DNA of 64,000 nucleotides from Austropuccinia psidii. Taxonomy: Eukaryota; Basidiomycota; Pucciniomycetes; Pucciniales; Sphaerophragmiaceae. Location of the stretch: contig JALGQZ010000016.1 in the NCBI GenBank assembly GCA_023105745.1, positions 27,521,154 to 27,585,153 of the forward strand, given 5' to 3'. The position numbers and the translations under genes are program-made. Each line of letters begins with the position of its first letter. Position 1 is the first letter of the stretch. Positions 1 to 13,600 of this stretch are shown here, in pieces. The notes under the pieces are model-generated. The model searched no databases. It was not told where the DNA came from and worked only from the letters and a program-made list of their open reading frames with translations.

Positions 1-1656
1 AAAGAAAGAAAAATTTAAAATCAATTTCAATTTATTTAGAATTTGAAAAAACAAAAATTATTATTAAAAATTCAATTTTATTTATTAATAATATCAAAAA
101 ATCAAATGATTTGTTGTTGTTTTTTTTGATTAATATCTTTTTCTGATAATAATAATAATATATTTTAATTAAATGAATTTAGATTTATTATTAGTTCTTT
201 TCAATTAATGTTATAATTATTAAGTCAAAACCTTTTTTCTAGTGAGAAAGATATTTTTAATTGAATTATTAACTGCTTCAAAGCCTTATGGTTTTCTTTT
301 TTTAATTTGATGATTTTTTCCATTTAGCACTCTGCAAGTTTAACTTTAACCATTTTCACCTCATAAGGTTTTTTTTATTAAAAATACCTAAGCCTAATAT
401 TTCTTACTTCATATAGCTTGATTGACTCATAACTATAGCTTATTAATAGAACTTAGGTATATTAGACACTAAAGCTTATAGCTTGAGCGCTTGGTAATAG
501 AAAAATGTCAATTTCCTAAATCAAATAGTGACTTATTAAAGCAATTGATATGAGATGTGTTTGCCCCTATATCATATTTGAAGGAGTAATTCATCCACAT
601 TTTTAAAGCCTTATTATCACAACTGGTGTGTTCAGACTAGGCAACAAATGAAGTTTATATTGCACTTCCCACTCTGACTGAGCTTTAATGAAATCATACA
701 AATGCAAGTTTTATACTCTGGGCCTTTAAAGGTTGATACTTCAATGAAATTGGAAAAACCTGTAGTGTTCTCATGATCTTATTATTTAAGTACAAGCCAA
801 ACCCAAATTGTTTTCATCAATGGTTGTTTGATGAACTTACAGTTATCAATGATGAGAAGTCATCTTCGATAAAATAATCATTCCGAATGTGAAAACCATA
901 AATTTGCTTTAAAATTTGAATATGAAATCTAAATGCTTCAATGTTATGAATAACAATTATTTCAATAATCAACTATATTATAAGATATGAAAGAGCCCCT
1001 TATCAAGCAAGGAATATAAGGTAAGAAATATTATTTTAAAGTTCAAGTTGAAATATTTCAGAAGTACTAAAACAAACATGGCACAATTACTCCAAATCTT
1101 TAGTTGTGAGTCTATGTGAGTCCAAATCTGAAACTTCTCATTTGGATTTTTCCCGGAGATGTATTACCTCACTTTTCTGAAATCCGACTAGTCTATACCG
1201 CCCAATCAGGTGCTTACTCAAGCTAATATATCTTGATAGATCTCAAAATGAAATTCTTGTACATTTTTATTCCTAGGGTTGAATTCTCTTTCGTAACGCT
1301 TCCAAGTGATATTGAACAGAAGCATCAGATCAAAATCTCTGCAAGAGATCCCAAACTTTTCTTGCTAGCTATCCTGTTGATTACATTGGCAAAGAATGAC
1401 ATTTGTACTTGGCGTCATCAAATTTCAAGTATATTCGTTTTAACGACTATTGTAATGATGTTGACGTGCGACCTTTCCCAAGACCCGTGACTTCACCAAA
1501 GGACCCTCTGGGTGTTAATGTTAATGAGACATTATGTACTTTTGTCACTAAGAGCAATTAATCTTGAAGCTCTTTACTCAAGCCAGCGTTATTAAATGAC
1601 ATCAGGGTGTTTTCTTTCGAGAGGTGAGCAGGATTTTCGGAAAAATGTACATGTAC
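1..1656. other. AT-rich flank downstream of LOA1, no gene recognised
   Basis: Bases 1-1000 are strongly AT-rich with poly-A/T runs. Bases 1100-1650 are more mixed in composition and may hold the LOA1 3' UTR or an old repeat. The only open frames are short and match nothing I recognise. Confidence 0.4.
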
Positions 1657-3334
1657 TCAATGCCGAGACTGGAAATATTTAAGGAACTCGGCTTTGTCCA
1701 ACCAACCCACATTGTTAGTTTGTTTTAGCTTACCAACGCTACCAATGAGTTCACTGCAGCGATCGAAACACTTATGATCGATTGCGTCAATTTCAAGCGC
1801 ATTAAATCTAGGATATCGAATCGTTAGAGTGCGGGGAGACCAAAATGGCAATAAAATCGGAACTAAATTAGCTTTAAGGATAGAAGGCAAGTTCCACGGC
1901 CAAGTTGGGATCGGATTGGTAATTGAATTTTTTAGGGGAGTGGGAACTTCATGCCTATATGAGAATGAAGGAAAAAAATAATTAGCACCCTAGTTTTTTA
2001 GTCAATGTGCCATGGTGCAAGCTTTCCTTTCTTTGCAAAAAAAAAAAAGAAAGAGTGGCAACTATAGCCGCCGAATTGCGGCTGCATATTGAACCTAGAC
2101 TGCAGATGATAATATGCTTGAAAAACTTACTTCAAAGCTAGGCAATACATTTTGACTTTTCCATCGTATTTGCCAATACTAGCTGGGGTCAATTGAGGAA
2201 ATTTTAATATGGCACGATTGTTTGAAGTAGTTCCCTAGTCGCAGCCAACAAAAACCATCAAGTAAATAACAAGTAAGATAAGACTCATTTTTGTGAGGTT
2301 CATAGGTTTGCTTCGGGTTCAATTTCATATAAAGCAAAGACATAGAAATCATAGTCCATTTACCTCAGGCAAGACCACTAACAAGCGCACTAAACGCTTG
2401 GACTTTGCAATCCATCCAGCTAAACTGTCAATGTTGAATGAATCATGATAAGGGGGATGACCGCTAGATGTAATTAATTCAAGAGGGCTTTTTCTAGCGA
2501 ATCCGGTGACAACAGACTGGGAGTTTGTCGAGTTGCGAGTGGATGGTGGAACTGGAACAATAAAGATAGGATTGTAGCTGGATGTCGAGATAGCCAAAAC
2601 CACTAGTCAATTTACCGCTTACGAATGTTCAAAATCATAAAATGGCATTGAAAAAGGCCGAACCAAGGCGCACATGCATCATGCTTACAGATACGCAAGG
2701 TAGATGACATCGACGTAACTGGACCAGTTTGAAACAATCACATCCCCTGGGGCGATTTGAGCTCGAACGAGCTTCTGGGATCTGAGTGAAACTCAGGTAA
2801 ATACCAAGTCATCAATCTCGGAAATCTCATTATGCTCGGCAGGATCACTTACGCAGTTCGAGAAGTGAATGGGCGTTCAGACGGAAGTCTGGAGAAGCCC
2901 AGTAAATACAGTGCGCAACGAGCAAAAACGGTGGTACACCACGAAGAAAGGGTGAGCACGAAGCTCGGCGAGAGAAGCTAGATTGATGGATGGAATAAGG
3001 GGCAAAGGGTCAATGAGGCTCATCGAAAACAGTCCAATGTCCAAAAAACCAAGGAGGCCAATCAGCTCACACAAAGGACGGCGAATAATTTTTCAACGGC
3101 GAAAAACAAGCAACCCAGGATGAGCAACAAGAGCGTCCGGCAGGTGGCGAGCGGCACCAAAGGCAGCACGGCGAATGTCGGCACTTGTATGTTCGAAAGT
3201 GGTGGGAGTGGATAAACGAAGGGCGCCAGTCCGGTCGAAGGATCCTAGCGATGGCCCACGACGATCAGCTGAATGCAAGAGATGCCCAAGATGGCAAGAG
3301 CAAGACTGACCCTCCAAGTGGAGAACTTTTCCAT
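1657..3334 (-). CDS. LOA1: LOA1-like lysophosphatidic acid acyltransferase (7 exons, 343 aa)
   Basis: Predicted to acylate lysophosphatidic acid at the ER or lipid-droplet membrane (LPLAT superfamily, fungal Loa1/Vps66 type). Coding exons on the minus strand are 3334-3311, 3244-3071, 2977-2853, 2781-2689, 2577-2364, 2234-2131 and 1954-1657. All six introns are GT-AG, 66 to 176 nt, and all phases fit; together they give 344 codons including the TGA. The protein begins MEKFSTWRDPSTG, the N-terminal style of fungal Loa1. A hydrophobic stretch lies near residues 30-62 and another near 83-96. The acyltransferase blocks follow: NWSSYVD at 126-132 (block I, the usual His being Trp), TGFARK at 163-168 and PEGTTSNNR at 209-217 (block III). 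The C-terminal part holds LLPFWSPRTLTIRY. Its CpG-rich, mixed composition contrasts with the transposons around it. I see no break, so it is probably functional. The family call is firm; the substrate is inferred. Confidence 0.85.
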
Positions 3335-3730
3335 GAATCGACGTGATAAAGAACTGAATGAGCTTGCCAATATCCAACGGATGTTTTCGAACGAGATCGC
3401 CAGTCCGGAAGACGCAAGGAAGGGGAGGTAAAATAGAAGAGATGTCGCCGTCCCGGTCCCGGAACCAGCTCGGCAGATCCGACGGCGAGCTCACCGCGGT
3501 CCGGCGGAGGTGGCGCTGCCCAAAGGATCTCGGACTTTTACGACGTTTTGTCAGATAATTTGACATCCAAGCACAGATTTCTTTCGAAAAACACCGCACA
3601 ATCATCACTAAATGCCGGGGAGCCATCAGCCACTGATGGCCAAAGTTGATCTCAATGAATTGGGCGGGTGTTTTACTTGGATGGAAGGTACTTCTGCAGT
3701 TGTAAGGATGGAAACCTTTCACCAAGACAG
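3335..3730 (-). promoter_or_regulatory. LOA1 upstream region (5' UTR/promoter)
   Basis: This is the most CpG-rich piece of the window, directly upstream of the LOA1 ATG at 3334. Long open frames on both strands here are by-products of GC content and do not continue the LOA1 reading frame. No TATA box or start site can be fixed by eye. Confidence 0.3.
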
Positions 3731-4944
3731 CAGGCAGATTATGGCTCTCTTGAGAGTTCTTTTGAGAACCTTTTCCTAGGGATGGAACTGTTTTGGAAAT
3801 CTCTTAGACAGCATTTTTAGGACATGCCCAAAAAGGTAATAGCACTCTGAGCTGCAAGTTTCCATAAACTATCAAGAAATGCAAATTCTAAGAGATATTG
3901 CTACAGATTCTTGTTGGGTGAGTGTCCCATAAAATTCATGGAATATGTCAAGTCCATCAAATCACTGCAGCATATACTGCCATGTGTCCAAATGATTATT
4001 ATTCACAATAGCACTCCATCTGCCTTTTTGCCACCCTACCCAGACATAACCTTCTCTCATCTAAAGCCTTTTCTATATCTGGCATTGATTCCAACTTGAT
4101 CTTAAGCAATGATTTTTATTAATTTCTAGCTCCCAAATCATTAATAAACTCAATTCCGCAAAGAGGAACATTGTTGCCAGCCTAATTGTCATCAACATCA
4201 ATTGGCCCTTAAGGAATAAGGCTTCTCATCTTAGGCCAACACCAGTTGTAAATAAATTAAATGAGTAAAATAAATTAAAATAAATCAACATTATTTTTGG
4301 TTAATTTTCTTTTTCAGAAATTTTTTTATAATAATTATTCAAATACTCAATTTGATTATTGTCAAAAAAAGAAAAGTGCTTTTCCTTTTTTATTCACATA
4401 AAAGGTGAAATATGACCATCTCAAAAAAAATTTGAGAACACCAAAAAATTCAAAAATCTGTTGATTTTCTGAGGGCAAGTAAATAAAAATATTTCAAAAA
4501 GTAAAAAATATATATGAAATTTGCAATAAAGTACCCTATTTTACAACATTTCTCATTTCAAAATAAATCTAAAATGCTGGCCAAAAGCATATTATTGTTT
4601 TATCTAATCTATTCAAATTATCAACCTTTGTTATCATAATGATAACATACCACTGACTACTACCAAAAAAAATTAATAAATCAACTCCACTGCTTCTTGT
4701 AACCATCAAAATCAAAACCAATTAACACGTGAAGAATGTATTCGGTCTTGGTAGAAGCTTTCAAAAAAGAGTAAGGGCCTGTTCTGTGCAGGAAAAAAGT
4801 TACTGTTTCACAAGCAACTTATGGATTTACAAAATCTGGTGTTCCAAGCAATAAGACAATTTTTAAGTGATTTTTTTATTTGGCAAACTCAAATACCCAA
4901 TTTCATAATTTGGCTTTTTTGACTTATTCAAGCTTTCCCCCTCA
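3731..4944. other. Intergenic, no gene recognised
   Basis: Composition falls back to AT-rich. At 4772-4792 TAA is followed by GGGCCTGTTCTGTGCAGG, which resembles a DNA-transposon terminus with a 3-bp target site, but no matching partner end was found nearby. Confidence 0.35.
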
Positions 4945-5301
4945 TTACATCAATATTTATAGCTTTTATTCATTAATAATATTTAAATTATAGATAATAA
5001 TAAAAATATTATATATTAAAGTTTTAGATTGTAATTCAATAATTGTATTTATTATATTTGATTAACTTATAAATATTATTTGTTTAGACCTCCCCTTTTA
5101 TTAATAAAAGAAAATATATCGTACCTGAAGTTTTTTAAAATAAAATAAAAAATAATAAAAAATAATACCCCCCTTTAAAAGAGGAGAAGAGTTCAGAATT
5201 GTGGCATTTTATATAGTAATTACAGGTATGTCATATGTGTGTCAAGTTGTGGCTTATGGAATATGGTGGGAAAATAATGAGATCTTCTAGGTTTCATTAC
5301 A
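4945..5301 (-). repeat. Copia 3' LTR (left end)
   Basis: On the minus strand the segment begins TGTAATGAAA at 5301, just after a purine tract (GGAGGGAAG, rc of 5302-5310) that fits a polypurine tract. It resembles 25719-26053 in several blocks, such as the tagataataata stretch and the ctccccttttat stretch. The outer edge is uncertain by about 20 bases. Confidence 0.5.
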
Positions 5302-5309
5302 CTTCCCTC

Positions 5310-6352
5310 CACAAATATGTCCTTCAGAAATATAATCTATAAGCTTCCTAGCATTAATTCTTCCCAGAACCTTTATCATGATATTAGATAACTGTTTTGG
5401 GTTGAGATCTATTGTAAAGTAACCAACTTCCTGGATAATAGATCCTTTATTAAGTTAAATTAATTTAGTAAATGTCATATTTGTTTTCTGCTGGAAATTT
5501 TTATGGATATGTTTATTTCCACTTTATTTTCAGATAGTATTCCAGGGGAATATTTCCCAGTGATGCTGAGGAGAAACTTTGATAGCCACAGAAATTCTCT
5601 GGCAGGAAATGAAAGTACAATACATTCATCTTGACAAGTTTACCCTGCCAATGAGAGGCATCAGCTCGCATGTAAAGCTGAGCTAAATAGTTGACGGCAT
5701 ATGAAATATCTGGTCTTGATCCCAATATATGTACAAGAGCACCCCAATCCTCTTGAGGTATTCAATTTCTATTGTTGAACTAGGGATGGAAACCAGATTA
5801 CAGTTGTGAGGTAACAGTTATCTTCCTGTTCTTGTTGTATTGAAAATTCTAATAGCTTTGGAAATTAGCTCTTGTTGAGATATGAGGTAGCCTTTATTAA
5901 CTCAAGAGATAGTTATTCTGACTAATAATTATATGCCGACATCCAATTTGATGTTCATCTGATGACTAATGTGGGTAACAGTTTGGTGGAAGAGGCTGTC
6001 AGTGCTTCATCATTCATGTAAATCCAGAGCAATACTTCACCCCACTCACTCTTGTAAGAGGAACTACTGAGATCTATGGCATTTGAAGTGAAACCAATAC
6101 CTTTTAATATGGATTTTAACTGTAGCCACCAACACCCAGAAGTCTTTTTCATGCTGTAAAGGGCTTTTCTTAGCCATAGTACTTTGTATTTCTCAAAATC
6201 TAACCCTTTTGGGGTCCAAAAATATACTGGAATGTTGATATAGATGTGAAGAGAAGCTACTGTAACATCAAAGATTTTAAGCATCCATTGGCACTTACAT
6301 GATATTTCCAGTAATAGTCGCAGGTCTGAAAATGCTTCATTGAAATTAATCC
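5310..6352 (-). pseudogene. Copia RT core and RNase H/C-terminal relic
   Basis: Translation on the minus strand shows Copia reverse-transcriptase signatures in order. An F-N-E-A-F-S-D-L-R-L-L-L block stands for the usual fingers region. Next come VYFWTPKGL, LRKALYSMK, GIGFTSNAIDLSSSSY and WIYMNDEALTAS, the last a decayed form of the catalytic YVDD block in which the first Asp is Asn. SRPDISYAVNYLAQLY follows at 5640-5725, the family's conserved C-terminal RT motif. The frame shifts and stops between blocks, so the copy is dead. The upstream continuation is at 8265, beyond the solo LTR. Confidence 0.7.
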
Positions 6353-8259
6353 TGTAAGATGTGTCTATGAAGCTGTTGATAATATTACTATTAATCAACA
6401 GTACTATGACTGTTCTTATGAAATATAATAATAAAAAAATTACTATAACCACAATTAAATAATTAAAGAATTATTTCTTTTACGTGTTATACACTACCAG
6501 TGATTATAAAAGTAAGCAGTAATTGTCTACTAGAATGAATTACAAGAAGAATTTAATAATAAAGACTCCTTTATTAAAATAATGAAATTATTTTAATATA
6601 TAATCTTTTTTTTACAAGAATAATTATAATTATAATTCTTGAAGGAAACTATTACTAGAGAAAAACTTGAAGAATTAAGAAAAATTACTCACTAATACTC
6701 CAAAGAACTTATTGAAAGATAGAAGTAGAGGAATTTGATGTAGAATTGTGGATTTAAGGGATCAAAATGATTTATAGCTGTATTAAAGCAATATATAGTT
6801 GATTTCTATGATTTCAAATCTTTCTGATTGATTCAGAAAGAATTAAAACACTTAAGAAAAGATTTAACTAATACTTACTTGTTGGTCATAAAGGTATAAT
6901 TGGATAATGTGATGATGTGGAAAAAACAGCAAGAGAAGGCCTCTTTTAAGTCTAAGACAGCTCACAGAGGCGTGCCATGGAGAAAACTGAAAAACCAGCT
7001 AGTGAGAAAACAATAAACCCTTTTGGATTATTGATTGCATCATTTGTTGTCACGTAAGATTATCATGATTACTTAATTGAGGCTTTTATGTGACTACCAA
7101 CCCATTTATGGTTAAGAATAAAAGAAGTAACAACTGTAAATCTTCTTTTATTCCAAAATAATCATTTATTTATCAAGGTTATCAATGTTATTGGAAATTT
7201 CATCACAGAATGTACTTTCTGTAAATTTTTTAAGGATTCTGTGTTTCACATGGAATCATCTAAAATGGACTGTAAGTAAAACTTTGAATTTTACATATGA
7301 AAGTATAATTAATTTATGTTTTTATATGAATTATATAGTTCATAATTGGTCCTGAAAGTTTCAGACAGATTAATCAAGAATTTTATTTTTAATGAATTTT
7401 TGAAGTTTTTACCTCAATTCTATGTAGAATTGCAAATAGCAGTGCATGGCTGGTTGCTATGAGGTAAATCAATGGATACTAGTCCAAAAAGGGTTTTAAT
7501 TAATCTTTTGGAGTTTATCCATGGTAAGTCATTAAGAATTGACATGGTTAAAGGAGTCTAAGTTGTTCTTTACCTCCTTGGCACATCAAATTAGCAGGTT
7601 ATTTGCTATTTTCTTATAATTTACTGTAGTTTTAACATGGTAACCAGGTTCCCAAAAGGTTTTAGTTTACTAATTGGGCCAAGATCAGCCATGGATCCAA
7701 GATTTGAAGCTGTCCATGCCTCAGAGGCCTCAGAAGTTGGGTACCCTGGCTCTCTTTGATGTCTTTTGTCCCCCTTGCCTATTTTTTACATCAAAATAGA
7801 ATTTTAAGCTTAAAGGGAGATATCCACTATGGGTGTACCAAAAGTGCATGTAAGAATACAATAATATTAAGTGCTAAAAGTATGCATAATACTATTCTTA
7901 GTGTATATGTAACATGGGATTTCTCACATTCCCATTATTTTGGCGTGAAATTAAGAAAAACAAACATTTTCATGGATCTTTTATGTGGCATTGAAGTATT
8001 TTCCATATTACCACCTCAAAAAGTTTATTTGAGCTTATTCACTCTATGGAGCTACCCTAGGTGAATTTTTGTGTAGAATCCAAATTTTGCCTTAAATCTA
8101 TGGATTTATTTACTCAATAAAAATTTATTCATCTTTCCTGAAATCAAAAATGATGAATTTTGAATATATGCATGACTTATGGGTTATGCATAGTTCAGAA
8201 TTCATTTTTAATATAATTGTGGCCTATTTGGGTATGTAAAATATATCTCAATGCTCACA
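6353..8259 (-). repeat. Solo LTR, Gypsy-A family, inserted in Copia RT
   Basis: This 1907-bp minus-strand LTR (TG...CA) matches the Gypsy-A1 LTRs along its length. It is flanked by AATCC at 6348-6352 and 8260-8264, a perfect 5-bp target duplication, so it arose by insertion followed by LTR-LTR recombination. The splice donor noted in the A1 LTR is kept here (A|GTAAGT, reading down from 6878). Confidence 0.85.
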
Positions 8260-8264
8260 AATCC

Positions 8265-8505
8265 CCTAAGCTTGTCAAAATTCACTTGCTAATAATCTGT
8301 CTTTGGAACATAGTTATGTTTGTTGCTTTATGAAAACCCACCTTGTGCTCAGAATACCTTCACTCTTTGTCATCTTTAGAACCTGATTTAGAAGCACTTT
8401 CCAGGATATGTCTTCCTTCTCCAATTTTAAGAGTTCTTTCTTTATAGCTGCTCCCCATTGTTCAGACTCCTCTTACCATAGCACTTCCTTTTACCATGTT
8501 GTATT
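8265..8505 (-). pseudogene. Copia RT N-terminal fragment
   Basis: The minus strand reads EQWGAAIKKELLKLEK and then STRWVFIKQ, the conserved opening of Copia reverse transcriptase, interrupted by stops. It continues at 6352 on the far side of the solo LTR and is preceded, beyond the A2 element, by the integrase relic that ends at 21409. Confidence 0.65.
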
Positions 8506-8510
8506 GTCAC

Positions 8511-10539
8511 TTTAAGATTTTTCTATGAAACTCTTCATAACAGTAACAAATAACAAGAGTACTATGACTTTCCTCAGTAGAAATATCATATAATTAAATA
8601 TTATAGCCAAAAATTAATATAATTTTCAAAAAAATAATTATTATTAAATATTTGGTTATTATAATAAATTGTGATTATTCTATTATTATCATAGTCACTG
8701 ACAGTTTTAATAATAAGAAACATAAAAGCTCTTGATGAGACAATTATATCACACACACTGTGCAGAGCTAAATTTTATAGAGAAACTTTATATAAAAAAC
8801 TAATACTAGATTAAAAAGATATACAAATTCAGAGAAAACTTACTTATAACGTTTATTAAATACAATAAGCTAAACAAAACATCTATAGTATTAAGTAATT
8901 TTTATAAGCTGAAAACGCACTAGAAAAACCAATATTTCAAAGGAAATTAATAGATTTATATGAGAAAGAAAAAATTATATTTTTTAGAGAAATTTGTGGA
9001 TTTCAAAAGATATTTAAGACAACAATTTTCTGAGATAAAATGTAGTATTGGTAATTACAACAATAAAATCCAAATTTAATAATTACAATTCCTCAATTTA
9101 AAATTTATAAACAATAAAAACCTTTAGAATTACTTTTGATAATGAGATTTTATATTTAATAAAACTTTGCCTGTTTAGATGTCTAATCTGTTTGATTTAA
9201 TGATGATGATGGATAAAAACAGTGCTTTAAAGACTCTTTTTATGCCTTCAGAGAAGCTCTCATGATTTTTAATAGATATAGAGTGTGTTCTAAGGTACCA
9301 ACTGAAAAACCATTCTTAAAGATAAGGTTCTTAACTTGAAGGTAACTTATTTTTCATTCTAATTTAAAGTTACCAGTGTTAGTCTTAACTCCCAGTAGCT
9401 TCAATCATCTTTTGGGTGAAAATTTTAAGTTTAATGAAAAAATTAGTCTTGTTATATTTAATTTAATCACATGAAAAACTTAAAAATAAAGCTTCAAGTG
9501 CAAATCTCTCAAACTGGATTTTTAATTAATTCTCAAAGAAATATTAACTTTCTTCAGGAATAGTTAAAAAATTCAATTTCAAGGCTGATTAAAAATTAAC
9601 AAGTTTTTGAAAGGATACTTAAAATTTTATTTATACACATCTAACATAGAATTGTAATTTTTGTGAAGTTTTCAAGAAAATGTATTCAAAATTGAATTTT
9701 CAATGAATTTTTGTAGTTATTGCTATTTTCCCATGTGAAATAGCAATACACACCAAACCCTAACTTTTGATAGGGCTTTAACACTTATGAATTTGAATTT
9801 TAAGCTTAATTAAAATTTGAAATTTTGCAAAATCTTGATTACAAGTCTGCATATGGGGATTTACCCTTTGGAAACCTGTAATTCCTGTCAAAATTTTGGA
9901 TAAACCAGTTTAAACTTTAATTTTCAATCAAATTCTAATCTTAAAGTCTAAATAAGGTCAAAAATCCTCCAATACATTTGGACAACTTTAATTGAGTCCT
10001 TGCATAACCCAAAGGTTGGGTACCCTGGCTCTATTTGGCTTTTTTCCTTTGTCTCACCTTTCTGTGTGGATTTTTCCCTTTTATTTATTGAAAGCCATAC
10101 TATGGCTTTGAGTAAATTTAAATTGAGTCCACCCAAGATTTACATCCTGTATGGTAAATCCTTAGCCTATGCAGTACATATACACCACACCTCAATCTTT
10201 ACTAAATTTTTGGCAAGTTGGCATAAACCTTATTCAGCTTTGAATTTAACAAATTTAAAAAAAAAATTTAAATGGTGAAATTTTACTGTGAGATTCTGAA
10301 ATCTTCTCATAACATAAGAAATAGCTATTTTTGGGTATAACACCCTGTGGGCCTACCCTAGGTTATTTTTGATGTAGAATCCAAAAATATAATAATATTT
10401 CTAACTTTGTTTATCAAAAATTAAGGTAATCCTATTTTTATTTTGAACTCACTTGATAAGTCTGTTTAAGACTAAATAAAACATATGAAAAGCTATTTGT
10501 GGCCTAATGGGTATGTCCTACATACCTCACAGGCTCACA
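8511..10539 (-). repeat. Gypsy-A2 3' LTR
   Basis: The LTR is about 2.03 kb. It ends on the minus strand at 10539 with TGTGAGCCTGTGAGG, next to the purine tract. The A|GTAAGT donor is retained at 8843-8838. Its outer edge at 8511 has TTTAAG where intact LTRs have TGTAAG. Confidence 0.7.
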
Positions 10540-10699
10540 TTCCCTACCACCAAAAAAATTTGTACTACAATTCTCATTGAGGAGTATAACCCCATTTCAA
10601 TTGGGGGGGTATAATCCACTATCCAACCTCTCTATTTATACTTTCCATTGTGTAAAGCACACAATAAAAACTTTTTATTGATACATTATTCTTCTCCCA

Positions 10700-13600
10700 T
10701 GTCTGAATCGCCTGAGAAACTTTTCTGAATAAGTAATTATACTTTCTGAATGCCACTCATCTGCATGTTGTGGGTTTCTGTATCTGACTAAGTCTTCTCT
10801 TTCATTTTTTCCCCCAAGTCTTCTTTATTTCAAGAATTTCAGTACCTTTTTCTCTTCACTCTGGTGAGTTGATGGTACTTTTGAGGGTGTTTTATTTATT
10901 AAAGGAAATAATTCCTTATCACTTCATGTGTAATGATTTACCAGACTAACAGGGAAAAGTGGATATTTATCTTACAGCTCTCCTGTGATTTTTACTCGTA
11001 CTGCATTTTTCCCATGAAGGGATTTAATAATAAATGGTCCTGAAAAGGAATCTTTCAGTTCATTTGGACCTTCAAAATTATTGAAGTTTAAGGTTGAAAC
11101 TAATATCAAGTCCCCTACTTTGAAGTCTGGGGTCTTAGTAATTTTATCCCACTTTTGTTCAGAATATTAAAAGGAGAAAGTCATTCTTTGGTTTTCATGA
11201 TGCCTCACTTTATCAAGCAGTAATTCAAACCTTGAAGCAGTCATATTAATATAAACTGAGCCCTTCTTCACAGTATTACATGGAAGTTTGGGTTTCCATC
11301 CTTTCTCCAGAATTGCAGGATCTTTTCCTGTTGAACAATGGATGGAAGTCTTGTAGGCTAGTTGCAATTCTGGTATGAGTGTGCACCAATAATGGGTAAA
11401 TCCCTCAGAATACTTCAACTCCAGGCCATAGGTACAAAATCTTCTGATCATTTCTTCAAGAGTCTGAATTATTCTTTCTGCTATTCCATCTTTTTGGAGA
11501 CGGTCAGCTGTTGAGAATGATAGTTTTGTACCCAAGAGCTTATGTAAATTTTTCCATAAGGCTGATTTAAATTCCTTGTATCTATCACTAATGATATTTT
11601 TAAATAGAACAGTATGAGAGATAACTATATTCCCAATTAAAAGAGCTATATCCATAGCTGTGTCATCTTTATGTCATGGTAGAAATATTTGAGTTTTGCT
11701 GTACCTGTCCACAATAACAATACATAAATTGTAACCTTTCTCACACCAAAGTGGCAAGGCAGTCACCCAATCCATATAAAACACTTTCAACAGGGTAATT
11801 GGTTCCTGGACATGAATCATCAAACCAAATCTTGTGCCAGTAGCTTTATTGTCCTTCTGGCATCTGTCACAACTATTATAGTACTCAATGACATCTTTTC
11901 TCCAAGATTTCCACCAAGCACATGTCTTAACTCTTTGCATTGTTCTTTCTTCAGACAGATATTGAGAATAAATCTTTTTCATGGAAATCTATTAATATCT
12001 TATTAATTAACGTCCTACTACATAGGATCATTACACATGTGTGTTTAGACCTATGATACAAGATACAAGCAAATAAATGGAATCTTCCATTTTCATATGA
12101 TGTTTTACATATATAATATAAGGAATTAACCAATTCTTAATCTCTGAAATCTTTTTCAAGTAGAGAAGTAATAATATGACAATCATTTTCTTGATTGTAT
12201 TTTTCTCTAACTTCCTCAAAGAATTCAGTTCCCACATCTGTGATGTTAATTCCTTCAATTTTAATTTGGGGTTCTGCATTTGCAGGAACATAGGCAGGGC
12301 TGTCAGGTGTATTTGTTAATTCCCATCTACTCAAAACATCAGAATTTTTGTGAATATTTCAATCTTTATTTACTATGGTAATATTGTCTTTATGCTTTTG
12401 TATAGCTATCTGCCATCTTAACATGTGTCTCTTTGTAGTTTTCATGTTAAGAAGTTATTTCACAGCATTAAAATCAGTAATTACCTCAAACACACTGACA
12501 TGAAGAAAATTATGAAGTTTTTCCAGATCCTATACAAGGCAAAGGCACTCCATTTGGCTTGCTCCAAATCTAGCCTGAGTGGTTTTCATTTTTCTTGAGA
12601 TAAAGAAAATTGGACCTTCATAAAGTTTTTCATGGACAAGTTGTACTTGATGAAGAGCTGTATCTACACCTTTACCATATGCATAAATATGCTGCTTGAA
12701 AGGAAGTTTCAGGTTTGGAATCAATAATAATAGGGCATTGGTTAAGTCATACTTGATATTTTCATATTCCTGAATCCTTTCTTGTGTAATTCAAAGACAG
12801 TTTTTCAATAACAAATTCTGTACAATGATCCAGAATGGATTACATAATCTTTAAGGGCTTGCCTATAATAACTAGAAACCCCTAAGAAAGACATCATTTA
12901 TTTCCTTTCATTGGGAATTTGTTTCAATAAGAGTGCAGCCACTTTTTTTTATCAACCCCAAGGCTTAGTCCTTAAACTACATGTCCAAAAGCTTTCAGCT
13001 CATGAAGCTCAAAATTACATTTTGCAAGAGATATTTTGATGTTAACTTGAAGATTCTTTTCAAGTAATAATTAAAGTCTCTCTAAATTTAATTTCCTGTT
13101 TTCCAAACAAATGATAATATCATCAATATTAATTATTAGCCATCCCTGTGATGATTTATGTGGGAAAATGGTGTTCATCATTCTTTGATAATGAGAGAAA
13201 TAATTTTGAATTCCAAAATTAATCCTCAAATATTCAAAAATAACACAATTAACAATTATTCTCAATAATTTCCTAGCATGAGGTGTTAAGACATTCTGAT
13301 GGAACCCCTTAAGTGAATCCACAGAAGTAATGAATCTTTCTTTTGATAATTGAGTTAAATTCTCATTTATCCTGGGAATGGCTTAGGTATTAAATGATCT
13401 AAAATCAAAAACCATCCTTTATTTATCATTATTCCAATTAATGATTACAGGGGTTGTGACTTCCACTTCCTTATTGGGCTCAAACTTTCTGAGACATCCC
13501 AGTTTCATCAGCTCATTAATATTAGTTTCCAATGCTTCTCTGGCTCTAGGAATATCTGGGTTAGAAGGTCTTCTTAATAGTGAAGGATAAGGCCTTTCCA

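Noticed and set aside
3093..3725. A 210-codon minus-strand open frame upstream of LOA1
   Set aside because: The LOA1 exons in this interval use another frame with good splice sites and family motifs; the long frame only reflects higher GC content.
4772..4792. GGGCCTGTTCTGTGCAGG as the left end of the Harbinger whose right end is at 62503
   Set aside because: Similarity stops after about a dozen bases, the adjacent 3-bp sites do not match (TAA against AAG), and the GGGCCTGTT start is common to many DNA transposons.
7756..8064. A 102-codon open frame
   Set aside because: It falls within a solo A LTR, antisense to it, and is not open in the other A LTRs.
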